This document shows, one piece after another, positions 17,567 through 26,556 of a stretch of DNA of 47,906 nucleotides. Source of the DNA: Firmicutes bacterium CAG:95 (GTDB taxonomy: Bacteria; Bacillota; Clostridia; Lachnospirales; Lachnospiraceae); assembly GCA_000438155.1 (NCBI GenBank), contig FR902954.1, positions 1-47,906 of the forward strand. Reading direction: 5' to 3'. The position numbers and the translations under genes are program-made. The first letter of the stretch is position 1. Every line of letters begins with the position of its first letter. The notes beneath the pieces are model-generated. The model had not been told where the DNA came from. It saw only the letters and a program-made list of their open reading frames with translations, and searched no databases.

Positions 17567-18955
17567 ATGATGAGAGCATTATATGCTGGTGTGGCAGGTC
17601 TTAAAACACACCAGACAAGAATGGACGTTATTGGTAACAATATCGCCAATGTAAATACAACCGCATACAAGTCACAGTCCATGACATTCAGTGACCTGAT
17701 GTATCAGACCACACAGGCAGCATCCGGTGCCAATGCAACAACCGGTGTCGGTGGTACGAATGCACGTCAGATCGGTCTTGGATCCAAGACCAGTGCGATT
17801 AAAACCGCAATTACCCAGCAGGGTGCAACACAGACAACGAACGATCCGTTTGACGTGATGATTACGGGAGAATCCTTCTTCGTTGTGAATAACGGAAGTC
17901 AGAACTTCTTTACAAGGGACGGCTCCTTCTATGTGGATGGCGCCGGTAACCTTGCCATGACCAGTACCGGTTATAATGTTATGGGATGGCTTCCGGATAC
18001 GGAAGATCCTACCACGATCAAGAAGGATACCGTAACGGCACTCCGTGTTATGACCGAAGCCAATATGACCTATCCGGCACAGGCAACCAGCCAGGCAACC
18101 TTCGCAGGTATTATTGATACGAATGATACCAATGTAACCAGCAAAGAAGGAAGAGTAGTGAATCTTGAGGTGTATGATAACAAGGGATTTAAGTATACCG
18201 TGCGATGCACACTGCATGATGAAGACACAACGGCTGATGACGGTATGTTCTATTTGAAGCTGGAGGATATTCTGGACTCCAACGGAAAGAGCATTGTGGA
18301 AACAGGAAAAAAGGTTACGGATTATATGAAATTTGATGGTGTTACAGGACATGCTGGTGATACAAGCGGTGAAACGACACTTCTTCAGTATAGCACGAAG
18401 GATGGATCTTTTGTAAATGCGGGAAAAGCAAAGGGAGATGCTTCCACACAGACTTCGCTTACCATTACAGTTGCAAATCTTCCAAGTTTTGAGAACATTA
18501 CCGCAGATTTCTCCGCAACCTCGAACCAGAACAACAACGGAAGCTCTACCTTTGTAGGATCGAAGGGTAAGGGTATCGGTTCCGGACGTAAGGTGGGTGA
18601 AATGAGTGGTATTGCCATTCAGAAGGATGGTAAGATCTATGCTTTCTATGACAATGGACAGAAGAGACTGTTAGGACAGATCGCAGTTGCAAACTTTGCC
18701 AATGCATCCGGTCTTTCCAAGGAGGGAGATAACCTCTATTCCGCAACACAGAACTCCGGAGACTTTAACGGAGTGGGGGAGGACATTACCGCAGATGGTG
18801 GTTATATGAACTCCGGCGTACTGGAAATGAGTAACGTGGATCTTTCTGCTGAATTTACCGAAATGATTACGACCCAGCGTGGTTTCCAGGCCAACAGCCG
18901 AATCATCACCGTATCCGATACCTTATTGGAAGAACTGACCAATCTGAAACGGTAG
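17567..18955 (+). CDS. flgE: Flagellar hook protein FlgE
   Basis: Structural subunit of the hook. The N-terminus RALYAGVAGLKTHQTRMDVI then GNNIANVNTTAYKSQSMTF is the rod/hook family signature. The C-terminus (NSGVLEMSNVDLSAEFTEMI, then TTQRGFQANSRIITVSD) is the matching coiled-coil end. At 462 aa it is complete, with a variable surface domain between. Two adjacent ATGs (17567, 17570) follow AAGGAGGT; either may be used. Confidence 0.97.
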   Translation: MMRALYAGVAGLKTHQTRMDVIGNNIANVNTTAYKSQSMTFSDLMYQTTQAASGANATTGVGGTNARQIGLGSKTSAIKTAITQQGATQTTNDPFDVMITGESFFVVNNGSQNFFTRDGSFYVDGAGNLAMTSTGYNVMGWLPDTEDPTTIKKDTVTALRVMTEANMTYPAQATSQATFAGIIDTNDTNVTSKEGRVVNLEVYDNKGFKYTVRCTLHDEDTTADDGMFYLKLEDILDSNGKSIVETGKKVTDYMKFDGVTGHAGDTSGETTLLQYSTKDGSFVNAGKAKGDASTQTSLTITVANLPSFENITADFSATSNQNNNGSSTFVGSKGKGIGSGRKVGEMSGIAIQKDGKIYAFYDNGQKRLLGQIAVANFANASGLSKEGDNLYSATQNSGDFNGVGEDITADGGYMNSGVLEMSNVDLSAEFTEMITTQRGFQANSRIITVSDTLLEELTNLKR

Positions 18956-19019
18956 TGCTGAATAGTGACAATCAATAATTAAAAGAGAAGCAGAGGAAGC
19001 TTTAAAACGCATAAAGGTG

Positions 19020-19061
19020 TAAGGGAACGGGCAGAAGCAGCCCGTTCCCTTAAGGTATTTT
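19020..19061 (+). terminator. Strong hairpin between flgE and flbD (attenuator or processing site)
   Basis: A perfect 13-bp GC-rich stem (19020-19032 with 19040-19052) around the loop AGAAGCA, followed by AGGTATTTTT. It resembles a Rho-independent terminator with a short, slightly displaced T-tract. It lies inside the operon, 26 nt before flbD, so partial termination or mRNA end stabilisation is more likely than full stop. The rest of the 123-nt gap shows nothing else. Confidence 0.55.
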
Positions 19062-19078
19062 TCCGGAGGTGTGGACAG

Positions 19079-19264
19079 ATGATTGAAGTTACGAAGATGA
19101 ATGGTAGAAAAGTACTGGTAAACCCGGATCTTATTGAACTTGTTGAAGAAACGCCGGATACGGTTGTTCTATTTACAACCGGAAGGAAAATAATTATAAA
19201 AGAAAGTAGACAAGAGGTCAAAAATCTTGTAAAATCGTATAGAAAGGATATTTTTGCAGATTAA
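19079..19264 (+). CDS. flbD: Flagellar protein FlbD (SwrD-type)
   Basis: A 61-aa protein that is entirely the FlbD family core: IEVTKMNGRKVLVNPDLIEL and then VVLFTTGRKIIIKES. In Bacillus subtilis the homologue SwrD (YlzI), also placed after flgE, raises flagellar torque; the same role here is inferred. ATG at 19079 follows CCGGAGGTG. It is 19 nt ahead of motA. Confidence 0.92.
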   Translation: MIEVTKMNGRKVLVNPDLIELVEETPDTVVLFTTGRKIIIKESRQEVKNLVKSYRKDIFAD

Positions 19265-19283
19265 CGCAAAAAGGTGATACAAA

Positions 19284-20078
19284 GTGGATTTAGCGTCAAT
19301 TCTTGGTTTAGTGTTATGCTTTGGCATGTGTATATATGGTATTATCAGTAATGCAGGTGCAGAGAACTTTGGGCGATACATAGATCCTCCGTCAGCAATT
19401 ATTACATTTGGTGGCGCTTTTTTTGCGATTATGGCATCGACAACCCTTAAAAACTATGTGGCCGGCTTGAAGAGCTTTTTACTTGTGTTCAAGACTCCTG
19501 CAAACGATGTGAAGTCCATGATCAGTCAGATTATTGACCTTTCCAATGTGGCCCGTAAGGAAGGACTTCTTTCTCTGGAAGAGGCCGCAGGTAATCTGGA
19601 TGACGAGTTTATGAAGAAGGGAATCCTTCTGATTGTGGATGGTACGGATCCGGATCTGGTACGCGGCATTCTGGAAACCGAGCTTGTCAGCATTGAAGAA
19701 CGCCATAAGGGCAAAATTTCCTTCTGGGAAGACCTGGGCGCCATGGGTCCTGCCTGGGGTATGATTGGTACACTGATCGGTCTGGTTAACATGCTTTATG
19801 AAATGGATGACCCGAGCAGTATCGGACCTTCCATGGCGGTAGCACTGGTTACCACCTTATACGGATCCCTGCTTGCCAACTGGATCTGTACGCCGGTTGC
19901 AACTAAATTAAAGTTAAATAATGCAAATGAAATTACCATGAAAGAAATTGCTATTGAAGGATTGCTTTCGATTCAGGCGGGTGAGAATCCACGTGTTATC
20001 GAAGAAAAACTGAAATCCTTCCTGGCACCGGCAGACCGTGCCAATGCATCTGCCGAGGGAGGTGAAGAGGTTGGCTAA
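19284..20078 (+). CDS. motA: Flagellar stator protein MotA
   Basis: Stator subunit that forms the ion channel with MotB and pushes on FliG. Four membrane segments are visible. The MotA/TolQ signature GAMGPAWGMIGTLIGLVNML lies at about residues 152-171, before the third and fourth segments. Length 264 aa. The start is GTG at 19284 after AAAGGTGAT. The 3' end carries AGGGAGGTGA, the ribosome binding site of motB. Confidence 0.97.
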   Translation: MDLASILGLVLCFGMCIYGIISNAGAENFGRYIDPPSAIITFGGAFFAIMASTTLKNYVAGLKSFLLVFKTPANDVKSMISQIIDLSNVARKEGLLSLEEAAGNLDDEFMKKGILLIVDGTDPDLVRGILETELVSIEERHKGKISFWEDLGAMGPAWGMIGTLIGLVNMLYEMDDPSSIGPSMAVALVTTLYGSLLANWICTPVATKLKLNNANEITMKEIAIEGLLSIQAGENPRVIEEKLKSFLAPADRANASAEGGEEVG

Positions 20079-20880
20079 GAGAAAGCCGGAAGAACCGCCG
20101 AAGGGAGCGCCAGCGTGGCAGTCGACCTTTGCGGATCTGATGAACCTTCTGCTTTGTTTCTTCGTTATGTTGTTTTCCATGTCCACAATGGATGCCCAGA
20201 AGTTTGAACTGATGGCAGCATCCTTTAACCAGACCTTCAGTATTTTCAGCGGAGGTGCTTCTGCGATTGGCGATGGCATGCTGATCAGTAACGGTGTAAG
20301 CCAGTTGAATGAGCTGGATAAGTACATTAACAGCACCGGCATGAATCCGGAGGGTGAGGAAATGCCCAAGGAATTCGAGGAAGCCAGGGAAATGGTGGAC
20401 GAGGAGCAGATGAAGCAGTCTGAAGAACTGGCAGGAAAGGTGGAAGAAGCTCTCGAAGAGAAAAATCTGGATAAGGAAGTGGACATCGAGTTTACTTCAC
20501 AGTATGTGCAGCTTACAGTAAATGGAGCGTTGCTTTTTGATTCGGGAAAAGTAGAATTAAAACAGGAATCTCTGTCAATGATGAACCAGCTCGGTATTAT
20601 TTTGCAGCGGTTTGCAGAAGGGACTATCGAAATAGAAGGACACACAGATAACGTTCCGATGTCCGGTGCGAAGTATTCGAATAATGATGAACTGAGTGCG
20701 GGGCGTGCACTTTCCGTATTTTACTATCTGCGCGACAATACAACACTTGATATGAGCAGGGTGAAGCATTCGGGAAGAGGTGAATACATTCCTATTGCCG
20801 ATAATTCCACACCGGAAGGAAGAGCAATGAACCGTCGGGTGGAAATCCGGATTTATAACGCATTAAGTTCTTATAACTAG
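20071..20880 (+). CDS. motB: Flagellar stator protein MotB
   Basis: Stator subunit anchored to peptidoglycan. With the start at TTG 20071 the protein is 269 aa and begins AKRKPEEPPKGAPAW; the single membrane helix carries the ion-conducting aspartate D22 (STFADLMNLLLCFF). The C-terminal OmpA-like domain shows IEGHTDNVPMSG and GRAMNRRVEIRI. I prefer TTG 20071 because AGGGAGGTGA (20056-20065) is correctly spaced; the GTG at 20038 has no such site. The start overlaps the motA stop by 8 nt. Proton versus sodium coupling cannot be told from sequence by eye. Confidence 0.94.
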   Translation: MAKRKPEEPPKGAPAWQSTFADLMNLLLCFFVMLFSMSTMDAQKFELMAASFNQTFSIFSGGASAIGDGMLISNGVSQLNELDKYINSTGMNPEGEEMPKEFEEAREMVDEEQMKQSEELAGKVEEALEEKNLDKEVDIEFTSQYVQLTVNGALLFDSGKVELKQESLSMMNQLGIILQRFAEGTIEIEGHTDNVPMSGAKYSNNDELSAGRALSVFYYLRDNTTLDMSRVKHSGRGEYIPIADNSTPEGRAMNRRVEIRIYNALSSYN

Positions 20881-20895
20881 AAAGGTGTTACTATC

Positions 20896-21432
20896 ATGAA
20901 GAAAAACCTCATTTCGGTCGCAATTCTTGTATTGTTGATCGTGAATATTGTTCTGACCTCAATTATGATGTTCAGTGTACTGAATACGAATAAAAAAACA
21001 GCAGCATTTGTCACGGAAGTGGCATCTGCAATCCAGCTGGAATTAGGAACGGATGAAGAGTCACAGGAAACAGAAACAGTCGCCATTGATGATATTGATA
21101 CTTATACGATCGCCGATATGACGATTCAGCTAAAGCCCTCCGCTACCACAAACAGCAGTGGGGAAAATACCGGTAAAGTACATTATGTAAGCACTTCGAT
21201 CGTTCTGTCCATGAATAAGAAGAATGCAGATTATAAGACTTATTTTGCTGATCTTGTAAACAAGGAAGATCTGATCAAGGGCGAAATTACCGAAGCCTTC
21301 AGTCAGTATACCATGGAGGAAGCATCTGAGAATCCGCAGGCAGTAAAGGATGAAATCCTGAGCAGAATTCAGGCTTTGTATGGATCTGATTTCATTTTTG
21401 ATGTAACCTTGAGCAATCCTCTTTATCAGTAA
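20896..21432 (+). CDS. fliL: Flagellar basal body-associated protein FliL
   Basis: Single-pass membrane protein near the stator; in other bacteria FliL forms rings around MotAB. The N-terminal membrane segment (about 5-28) is followed by a linker and a conserved outer domain: VHYVSTSIVLSMNKKNADYK and, near the end, VKDEILSRIQALYGSDFIFD. Length 178 aa. Identification rests on topology, this C-terminal pattern and the position between motB and fliM. Confidence 0.88.
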   Translation: MKKNLISVAILVLLIVNIVLTSIMMFSVLNTNKKTAAFVTEVASAIQLELGTDEESQETETVAIDDIDTYTIADMTIQLKPSATTNSSGENTGKVHYVSTSIVLSMNKKNADYKTYFADLVNKEDLIKGEITEAFSQYTMEEASENPQAVKDEILSRIQALYGSDFIFDVTLSNPLYQ

Positions 21433-21473
21433 TACGCAGGGCACTGCGTAAAGAAAGAAGGAGGTGAGGACCG

Positions 21474-22454
21474 GTGGGCGAGGTACTATCGCAAAGTGAA
21501 ATTGATAATCTGCTCGCACAGCTAAGCAGTGGCGAGCTTGATATGGAGCAGATGCAGGAGCCGAAAGAAAAACAGGTTAAGGATTATGACTTTAAGCGCC
21601 CTGCCAAGTTTTCCAAAGAACACCTGCGGACATTGGAAATTATATATGAGCATTATGGACGGCTGCTATCGACCAATCTGCCGGTTTATCTGCGCAAGAA
21701 TGTACAGGCTACGGTAGCAAGCTCCGAGACGGTTACATTTTCGGAATTTACGAATGCACTTTCCAATCCGGTTATTTTGGGAATTGTGGACTTTAAACCC
21801 TTGACAGGGAATGTTATTATAGAATTAGCACCTAATCTTGGCTTTGCCATGATTGACCGTATGCTCGGAGGACAGGGAGCACCGCTGGAGCGGAACCGTG
21901 ACTTCTCCGAAATTGAAATGACCATTATCCAGAAGATGATGATTGTGTGCATGCAGCTTATGAGAGAGCCATGGAAGAATGTACTTGACATCTCTCCGAT
22001 GCTGGACCGGATTGAAACGAATGTCCAGTTCGCACAGGTCATCGCACCGAGTGACATGATCGCCATTGTGACGATGAATGTGAAGATCGGTGATGTTGAA
22101 GGGTTTATGAATGTCTGCCTTCCGTTCTTTACACTGGAAGACATTATTGATAAGCTGAATACAAAGTACTGGTTCTCCACGATGAAAAAGGACGATTCCA
22201 CGGATTATGAAGAGCAGATTGAATCTCTCATCAAGAGAGTGGATGCTCCGATCCGGGCGGTTCTCGGTAAGAGCCAGGTATCCGTAAATGATTTCCTTGG
22301 TCTGCAGTGCGGTGATATCATCCGGCTGGATACCAATGTGAATTCTGAAATGTCAGTCTATGTAGGAAATATCCGCAAATTTACAGCATTGCCCGGTTCA
22401 AGTCAGGACAAATATGCTGTCCGGATAACATCAGTAATCAGAGAGGGGGAGTAA
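21474..22454 (+). CDS. fliM: Flagellar motor switch protein FliM
   Basis: C-ring protein that binds phosphorylated CheY and passes the signal to FliG. The N-terminal CheY-P-binding peptide LSQSEIDNLLAQL is at 5-17. The middle CheC-like domain includes GGQGAPLERNRDFSEIEMTI, and the C-terminal SpoA domain ends the 326-aa protein. The start is GTG at 21474 after AAGGAGGTGAGG. Confidence 0.97.
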   Translation: MGEVLSQSEIDNLLAQLSSGELDMEQMQEPKEKQVKDYDFKRPAKFSKEHLRTLEIIYEHYGRLLSTNLPVYLRKNVQATVASSETVTFSEFTNALSNPVILGIVDFKPLTGNVIIELAPNLGFAMIDRMLGGQGAPLERNRDFSEIEMTIIQKMMIVCMQLMREPWKNVLDISPMLDRIETNVQFAQVIAPSDMIAIVTMNVKIGDVEGFMNVCLPFFTLEDIIDKLNTKYWFSTMKKDDSTDYEEQIESLIKRVDAPIRAVLGKSQVSVNDFLGLQCGDIIRLDTNVNSEMSVYVGNIRKFTALPGSSQDKYAVRITSVIREGE

Positions 22455-22457
22455 GGC

Positions 22458-23825
22458 ATGGACGGAACGTTAACGCAGGATGAAATTAATGCACTACTCA
22501 ACGGAATGGATTTGTCCGACAGCAGTAATAATGCTTCAAAGGACGAACCGGCAGGATCATCCGATGATGCACCGGCAGCTACGGCGGGTGCAGCTCCGGC
22601 ATCCAACGCGGATGCGCTGACCGATATAGAGCGGGATGCAATTGGCGAAATTGCCAATATCAGCATGGGGTCCTCTGCAACAACGTTATACTCACTGGTC
22701 AATCGTAAGGTCAATATTACAACACCGGTAGTTACCATGGCTACCTGGGATACGGTAGTAGAGGATTACCAGAGACCATGTGTTTTTATTAAAATTAAAT
22801 ATACGGCAGGTCTTGATGGCGCCAATATTATGGTGCTGAAGGATCATGATGTGAAAGTAATCGCAGATCTGATGATGGGTGGAGACGGAACCAACACCGA
22901 TGGAGAACTTGGAGAGCTTCACTTAAGCGCCATTTCAGAAGCGATGAACCAGATGATGGGATCTGCTGCAACCTCACTTTCCACAATGCTTGGAAAGGTG
23001 ATCGATATCAGCCCCCCGGAGGCAAGTATCTTAAATCTGGAAGAAGTTGAAAGCGGGGAATCAATTGAAGGATTTCTGGCAGGAAACTTTGTAAAGATTT
23101 CTTTCCGGATGCAGATTGACGATCTGGTGGACAGTACGATCATGCAGCTTTACCCGATAGAATTTGCAAGGAGCCTGTATGAAACCTTTGTAGCATCAAG
23201 CTCCGGAGAATCAGAACCTGCTCCGGCAGCTGCAGGCGAACCTGCACCCGCTCCGGAACCGGTGCCGACACCGGCTGTGGATCCGGAACCATATGTTCCG
23301 CCGACGGCTTCCATGAATCAGAATCAGACGATGAGTAATCCGGCCAATATGGATATGAATCAGATGAATATGGGAATGCCGAATATGAACATGGGAATGC
23401 CGCAGATGGGCATGCCGAATATGAATATGGGAATGCCACAGATGGGTATGCCACAGATGGGTATGCCGAATATGAACATGGGCATGAACCAGATGAATAT
23501 GGGAATGCCCCAGATGAATGCACAGCAGCCCATGAACGTGCAGCCTGCACAGTTCCAGAGCTTTAACAATGCTGCCGCCGCCATTCCGGGACAGGAAAAC
23601 ATCGGTTTGATTAAGGATGTTCCGTTGGAAGTTACGGTAGAGCTTGGCAGAACCAAGAAGTCGATTGCAGAAATCCTGGATTTTGCACCGGGAACCATCA
23701 TTGAACTTGACAAAATTGCCGGAGAGCCGATTGATGTGCTTGTAAACGGCAAGTATGTAGCCAAAGGCGAAGTAGTTGTAATTGAAGAGAGCTTTGGTGT
23801 CCGGGTAACCGAGATAATTAACTAG
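22458..23825 (+). CDS. fliY: Flagellar motor switch phosphatase FliY
   Basis: FliY combines CheC-type CheY-P phosphatase activity with the FliN part of the C-ring. Order: a FliM-like CheY-binding peptide LTQDEINALLNGM (5-17), an Ala/Pro linker, a CheC-like domain (about 55-240) with the paired helices IERDAIGEIANISMGSSATT and LSAISEAMNQMMGSAATSLS, a Pro/Ala linker, a Met/Asn/Gln/Gly/Pro repeat (about 286-360) and a C-terminal SpoA/FliN domain (388-455). The repeat is unusual: 23 of residues 301-360 are methionine. Length 455 aa exceeds Bacillus FliY (about 378), largely because of this linker. ATG at 22458 lies 3 nt after the fliM stop. Confidence 0.95.
   Translation: MDGTLTQDEINALLNGMDLSDSSNNASKDEPAGSSDDAPAATAGAAPASNADALTDIERDAIGEIANISMGSSATTLYSLVNRKVNITTPVVTMATWDTVVEDYQRPCVFIKIKYTAGLDGANIMVLKDHDVKVIADLMMGGDGTNTDGELGELHLSAISEAMNQMMGSAATSLSTMLGKVIDISPPEASILNLEEVESGESIEGFLAGNFVKISFRMQIDDLVDSTIMQLYPIEFARSLYETFVASSSGESEPAPAAAGEPAPAPEPVPTPAVDPEPYVPPTASMNQNQTMSNPANMDMNQMNMGMPNMNMGMPQMGMPNMNMGMPQMGMPQMGMPNMNMGMNQMNMGMPQMNAQQPMNVQPAQFQSFNNAAAAIPGQENIGLIKDVPLEVTVELGRTKKSIAEILDFAPGTIIELDKIAGEPIDVLVNGKYVAKGEVVVIEESFGVRVTEIIN
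23341..23535 (+). repeat. Degenerate tandem repeat encoding the FliY Met-rich linker
   Basis: In-frame iterations of about 21-24 nt built on ATGGGNATGCC, with variants CAGATG and AATATGAAT. They encode NMNMGMPQMG-type units. Unit boundaries are irregular and third-base changes are frequent, which suggests selection at protein level and limits slippage. Confidence 0.7.
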
Positions 23826-23841
23826 AAATAGGAGAAAAATT

Positions 23842-24204
23842 ATGGCAAAGAATATTTTAATCGTTGATGATGCAGCATTTATGAGAATGATGATCAAGGA
23901 CATTCTTACCAAGAATGGATACAATGTTGTAGGAGAAGCTGAAAACGGATTAAAGGCAGTTGAAAAGTACACTGAATTAAAGCCGGATCTGGTGCTGATG
24001 GATATTACCATGCCGGAGCTTGATGGAATCGGAGCTTTAAAGAAAATCAAGGAAGCTGATTCCAACGCTCTTGTAATTATGTGTTCTGCAATGGGACAGC
24101 AGGCAATGGTTATCGAATCCATCCAGGCAGGAGCAAAGGACTTTATTGTGAAGCCGTTCCAGGCAGACCGTGTATTGGAAGCTGTTAAGAAAGTAGTTGG
24201 TTAA
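23842..24204 (+). CDS. cheY: Chemotaxis response regulator CheY
   Basis: Stand-alone 120-aa receiver domain that, when phosphorylated by CheA, binds FliM/FliY and changes rotation. The acidic pair D9/D10, phospho-acceptor D54 (LMDITMPELDG), S82 and K104 (VKPF) are all in place. ATG at 23842 follows AGGAGA. Its place right after fliY, whose domains bind and dephosphorylate CheY-P, matches Bacillus. Confidence 0.97.
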   Translation: MAKNILIVDDAAFMRMMIKDILTKNGYNVVGEAENGLKAVEKYTELKPDLVLMDITMPELDGIGALKKIKEADSNALVIMCSAMGQQAMVIESIQAGAKDFIVKPFQADRVLEAVKKVVG

Positions 24205-24206
24205 TT

Positions 24207-24575
24207 ATGCTCCTTGCCATTACATCAAGGACTGACAGCTATCTTCAGTTTCTGACCGTTCTGCTGTTGTTTGTGTTTGTTCTGGTGATTACCTACTTCA
24301 CAACACGCTGGATCGCAAGATACCAGAAGGTAAAGAGCAATGCAGACAATCTGGAGGTGATCGAAACCTGCAGAATTACTTCCAACAAGTATCTGCAGAT
24401 TGTGCGTGCCGGGACGAAATATGTCCTCATCGCCATTGGCAAGGATGAAGTACATATGCTGACCGAGTTATCGGAGGAAGAGTTGATGCTCACAGCCGGG
24501 AAAGGACAGCATCAGATGGATTTTTCCAGGGTGTTTGCCAGTGTAAAGAATCTGGGGAAAAAAGAGAAAGAATAA
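24207..24575 (+). CDS. fliO: Flagellar biosynthesis protein FliO
   Basis: Small membrane protein that helps assemble the FliP ring. One membrane helix (about residues 10-32) is followed by a basic region and the FliO-type beta segment NKYLQIVRAGTKYVLIAIGK. Length 122 aa. ATG at 24207 is 3 nt after the cheY stop without a clear ribosome binding site of its own, so coupling to cheY is likely. It directly abuts fliP. Confidence 0.87.
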   Translation: MLLAITSRTDSYLQFLTVLLLFVFVLVITYFTTRWIARYQKVKSNADNLEVIETCRITSNKYLQIVRAGTKYVLIAIGKDEVHMLTELSEEELMLTAGKGQHQMDFSRVFASVKNLGKKEKE

Positions 24576-25436
24576 ATGAAGCACTTTATGAAAAAGATCA
24601 TAAACATGGTATGCCTGCTGATGACGGTAGGCATATTGTGTATTATTCCGCAGTTTTCCGTACAGGCATCTTCCACATCGACAGGGCTTACCGGGGAAAC
24701 CACGGAAAGCACCACAAGGCAGGATCCAGGAACAGCTGAGGATCAGAGTGATTTATCGCAACTGAATATCGGTAATACCTTTACCATTACCAGTAATGAA
24801 GGTAATGGGCAGATTAACGGGACATTAAGGATTCTGATTATGCTGACACTGATCGCACTGGCACCGACGCTGCTGATCATGCTCACTTCATTTACCAGAA
24901 TCCTCATTGTGTTACATTTTACCAGGGCAGCACTGAATACCCAGACGGCACCTCCAAACCAGGTGTTGATTGGGTTGGCTTTGTTTCTGACCTTTTTCGT
25001 GATGCGGCCGACGATTACAACGATTTATACGGAGGCCCTGGTTCCCTTTGAAAACGGGGAGATCACGCAGGAGGAATTTTTTGATGAAGGCTTACAGCCC
25101 TTACGTGAATTTATGTATGGGCAGACCCAGAAGAAGGACGTGACGTTATTCTTTGAGATCAGCGGAGAGGAATGGGACGGAACACTTGATGGAATTCCTA
25201 CGGAAATTCTTATCCCAAGCTTTATTATCAGTGAACTCAGGACTGCATTTATTATCGGCTTTTATATTTATATTCCGTTTATTGTCATTGATATGGTCGT
25301 GGCATCAGTTCTCATGGGTATGGGTATGATGATGCTGCCGCCGACAACCATTTCCATGCCGTTTAAGATCCTGCTGTTTATTCTGGCAGATGGCTGGAGT
25401 CTGATTATTGGAAATCTGATTAAAACCTTCTATTAG
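24576..25436 (+). CDS. fliP: Flagellar export gate protein FliP
   Basis: Core subunit of the export gate. A signal-peptide-like N-terminus with a plausible cut after FSVQA (about residue 31) is followed by the conserved segment LTSFTRILIVLHFTRAALNT and the C-terminal gate helices (LMGMGMMMLPPTTISMPFKI). Length 286 aa. The ATG follows the fliO stop with no gap. Confidence 0.97.
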   Translation: MKHFMKKIINMVCLLMTVGILCIIPQFSVQASSTSTGLTGETTESTTRQDPGTAEDQSDLSQLNIGNTFTITSNEGNGQINGTLRILIMLTLIALAPTLLIMLTSFTRILIVLHFTRAALNTQTAPPNQVLIGLALFLTFFVMRPTITTIYTEALVPFENGEITQEEFFDEGLQPLREFMYGQTQKKDVTLFFEISGEEWDGTLDGIPTEILIPSFIISELRTAFIIGFYIYIPFIVIDMVVASVLMGMGMMMLPPTTISMPFKILLFILADGWSLIIGNLIKTFY

Positions 25437-25489
25437 CAGGTAGCAGGCAGAATCAGGAACGCACTTAAGAATTTGGAAGGAGCAGATAA

Positions 25490-25759
25490 ATGGGGATTGA
25501 AGAGGTAACTGCTGTTTCGAGCGAGGCACTTTATCTGGTGATTAAGGTTGCCGCACCGATATTGCTTGTTTCGCTGGTGGTTGGTCTGATTATCAGTATT
25601 TTTCAGACCGTCACATCCATTCAGGAACAGACACTGACCTTTGTTCCAAAAATTATAGCAGTATTTTTTGCACTGATTGTACTTGGTCACTGGATGCTGA
25701 ATGAGATGACACAGTTTATGATCCGCTTGTGGTCTGATTTTCCGTTATATATCAGGTAG
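25490..25759 (+). CDS. fliQ: Flagellar export gate protein FliQ
   Basis: An 89-aa protein with two membrane helices. The family core TVTSIQEQTLTFVPKIIAV lies between them (FQTVTSIQEQT at about 39-49). ATG at 25490 follows TTGGAAGGAG. Order fliP-fliQ-fliR is canonical. Confidence 0.96.
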   Translation: MGIEEVTAVSSEALYLVIKVAAPILLVSLVVGLIISIFQTVTSIQEQTLTFVPKIIAVFFALIVLGHWMLNEMTQFMIRLWSDFPLYIR

Positions 25760-25762
25760 CTT

Positions 25763-26542
25763 ATGATCAATTATGATTTTACTTACAATGAATTGCTGTA
25801 TTTTCTGCTGATTTTTATACGGGTGGCGAGTTTTGTTTTTGTTGCACCGTTTTTCAGCATGGGAAATACACCGGCAAGAATCCGTGCCGGACTGAGTTTT
25901 TTTATTACCCTGCTTCTGTATCACACTCTGCCGGAAACGGAGATCGTTTATAACGGACTTCTGGAATATACGGTGATTGTGATGAAAGAGGTGGTTACAG
26001 GCCTTCTGCTGGGGTTTGGAACGAATTTCTGTACTTCGATCATGTCCTTTGCCGGACAGATCGTGGATATGGATATTGGTTTGTCCATGGCGAGTATGTT
26101 TGATCCGACGACGAAACAGCAGACATCCATATCAGGTGTTATTTATAATTATATGATTATGCTGATGTTGATTATTTCAGGAATGTACCGTTATCTCTTA
26201 TCTGCGTTTGTAGAAGCCTATACGCTGATTCCGATTAACGGAACCGTATTCCGTTTTCATAAAATGCTGACCGGTTTTATCAGCTTTATGACCGATTTTG
26301 TGATCATTGGATTCCGGATCTGCCTGCCGGTTTTTACCGTGATGATTCTGCTGAATGCCATTCTCGGTGTGCTGGCAAAGGTGTCTCCGCAGCTGAATAT
26401 GTTTGCGGTTGGTATCCAGTTGAAGATTCTGGTCGGTCTTTCCGTATTATTTTTATCCATGGCGATGCTGCCTGAGGCGGCAGGCTTTGTCTTTGACCAG
26501 ATGAAAAAGGTCATGGTGAGCTTTGTAGAGGCAATGAGTTAG
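25763..26542 (+). CDS. fliR: Flagellar export gate protein FliR
   Basis: A 259-aa polytopic membrane protein of the export gate. Typical features are RVASFVFVAPFFSMGNTPAR near the start and FAGQIVDMDIGLSMASMFDP in the middle. Only 3 nt separate it from fliQ. Confidence 0.96.
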   Translation: MINYDFTYNELLYFLLIFIRVASFVFVAPFFSMGNTPARIRAGLSFFITLLLYHTLPETEIVYNGLLEYTVIVMKEVVTGLLLGFGTNFCTSIMSFAGQIVDMDIGLSMASMFDPTTKQQTSISGVIYNYMIMLMLIISGMYRYLLSAFVEAYTLIPINGTVFRFHKMLTGFISFMTDFVIIGFRICLPVFTVMILLNAILGVLAKVSPQLNMFAVGIQLKILVGLSVLFLSMAMLPEAAGFVFDQMKKVMVSFVEAMS

Positions 26543-26556
26543 GAGGATTGGGCGCG

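Noticed and set aside
19914..20645. 243-aa minus-strand frame opposite motA/motB
   Set aside because: Ser/Arg-rich antisense composition, spans two certain genes on the + strand, no start signals.
23341..23535. Short regular repeats that could look like a CRISPR array
   Set aside because: Units are contiguous, degenerate and in frame within fliY; there are no spacers and no cas genes.
23211..24122. 303-aa His-rich open frame on the minus strand opposite fliY and cheY
   Set aside because: It is the antisense of the fliY Met-rich repeat (CAT/ATG gives His) and runs across the fliY-cheY junction. It has no ribosome binding site and no recognisable domain.
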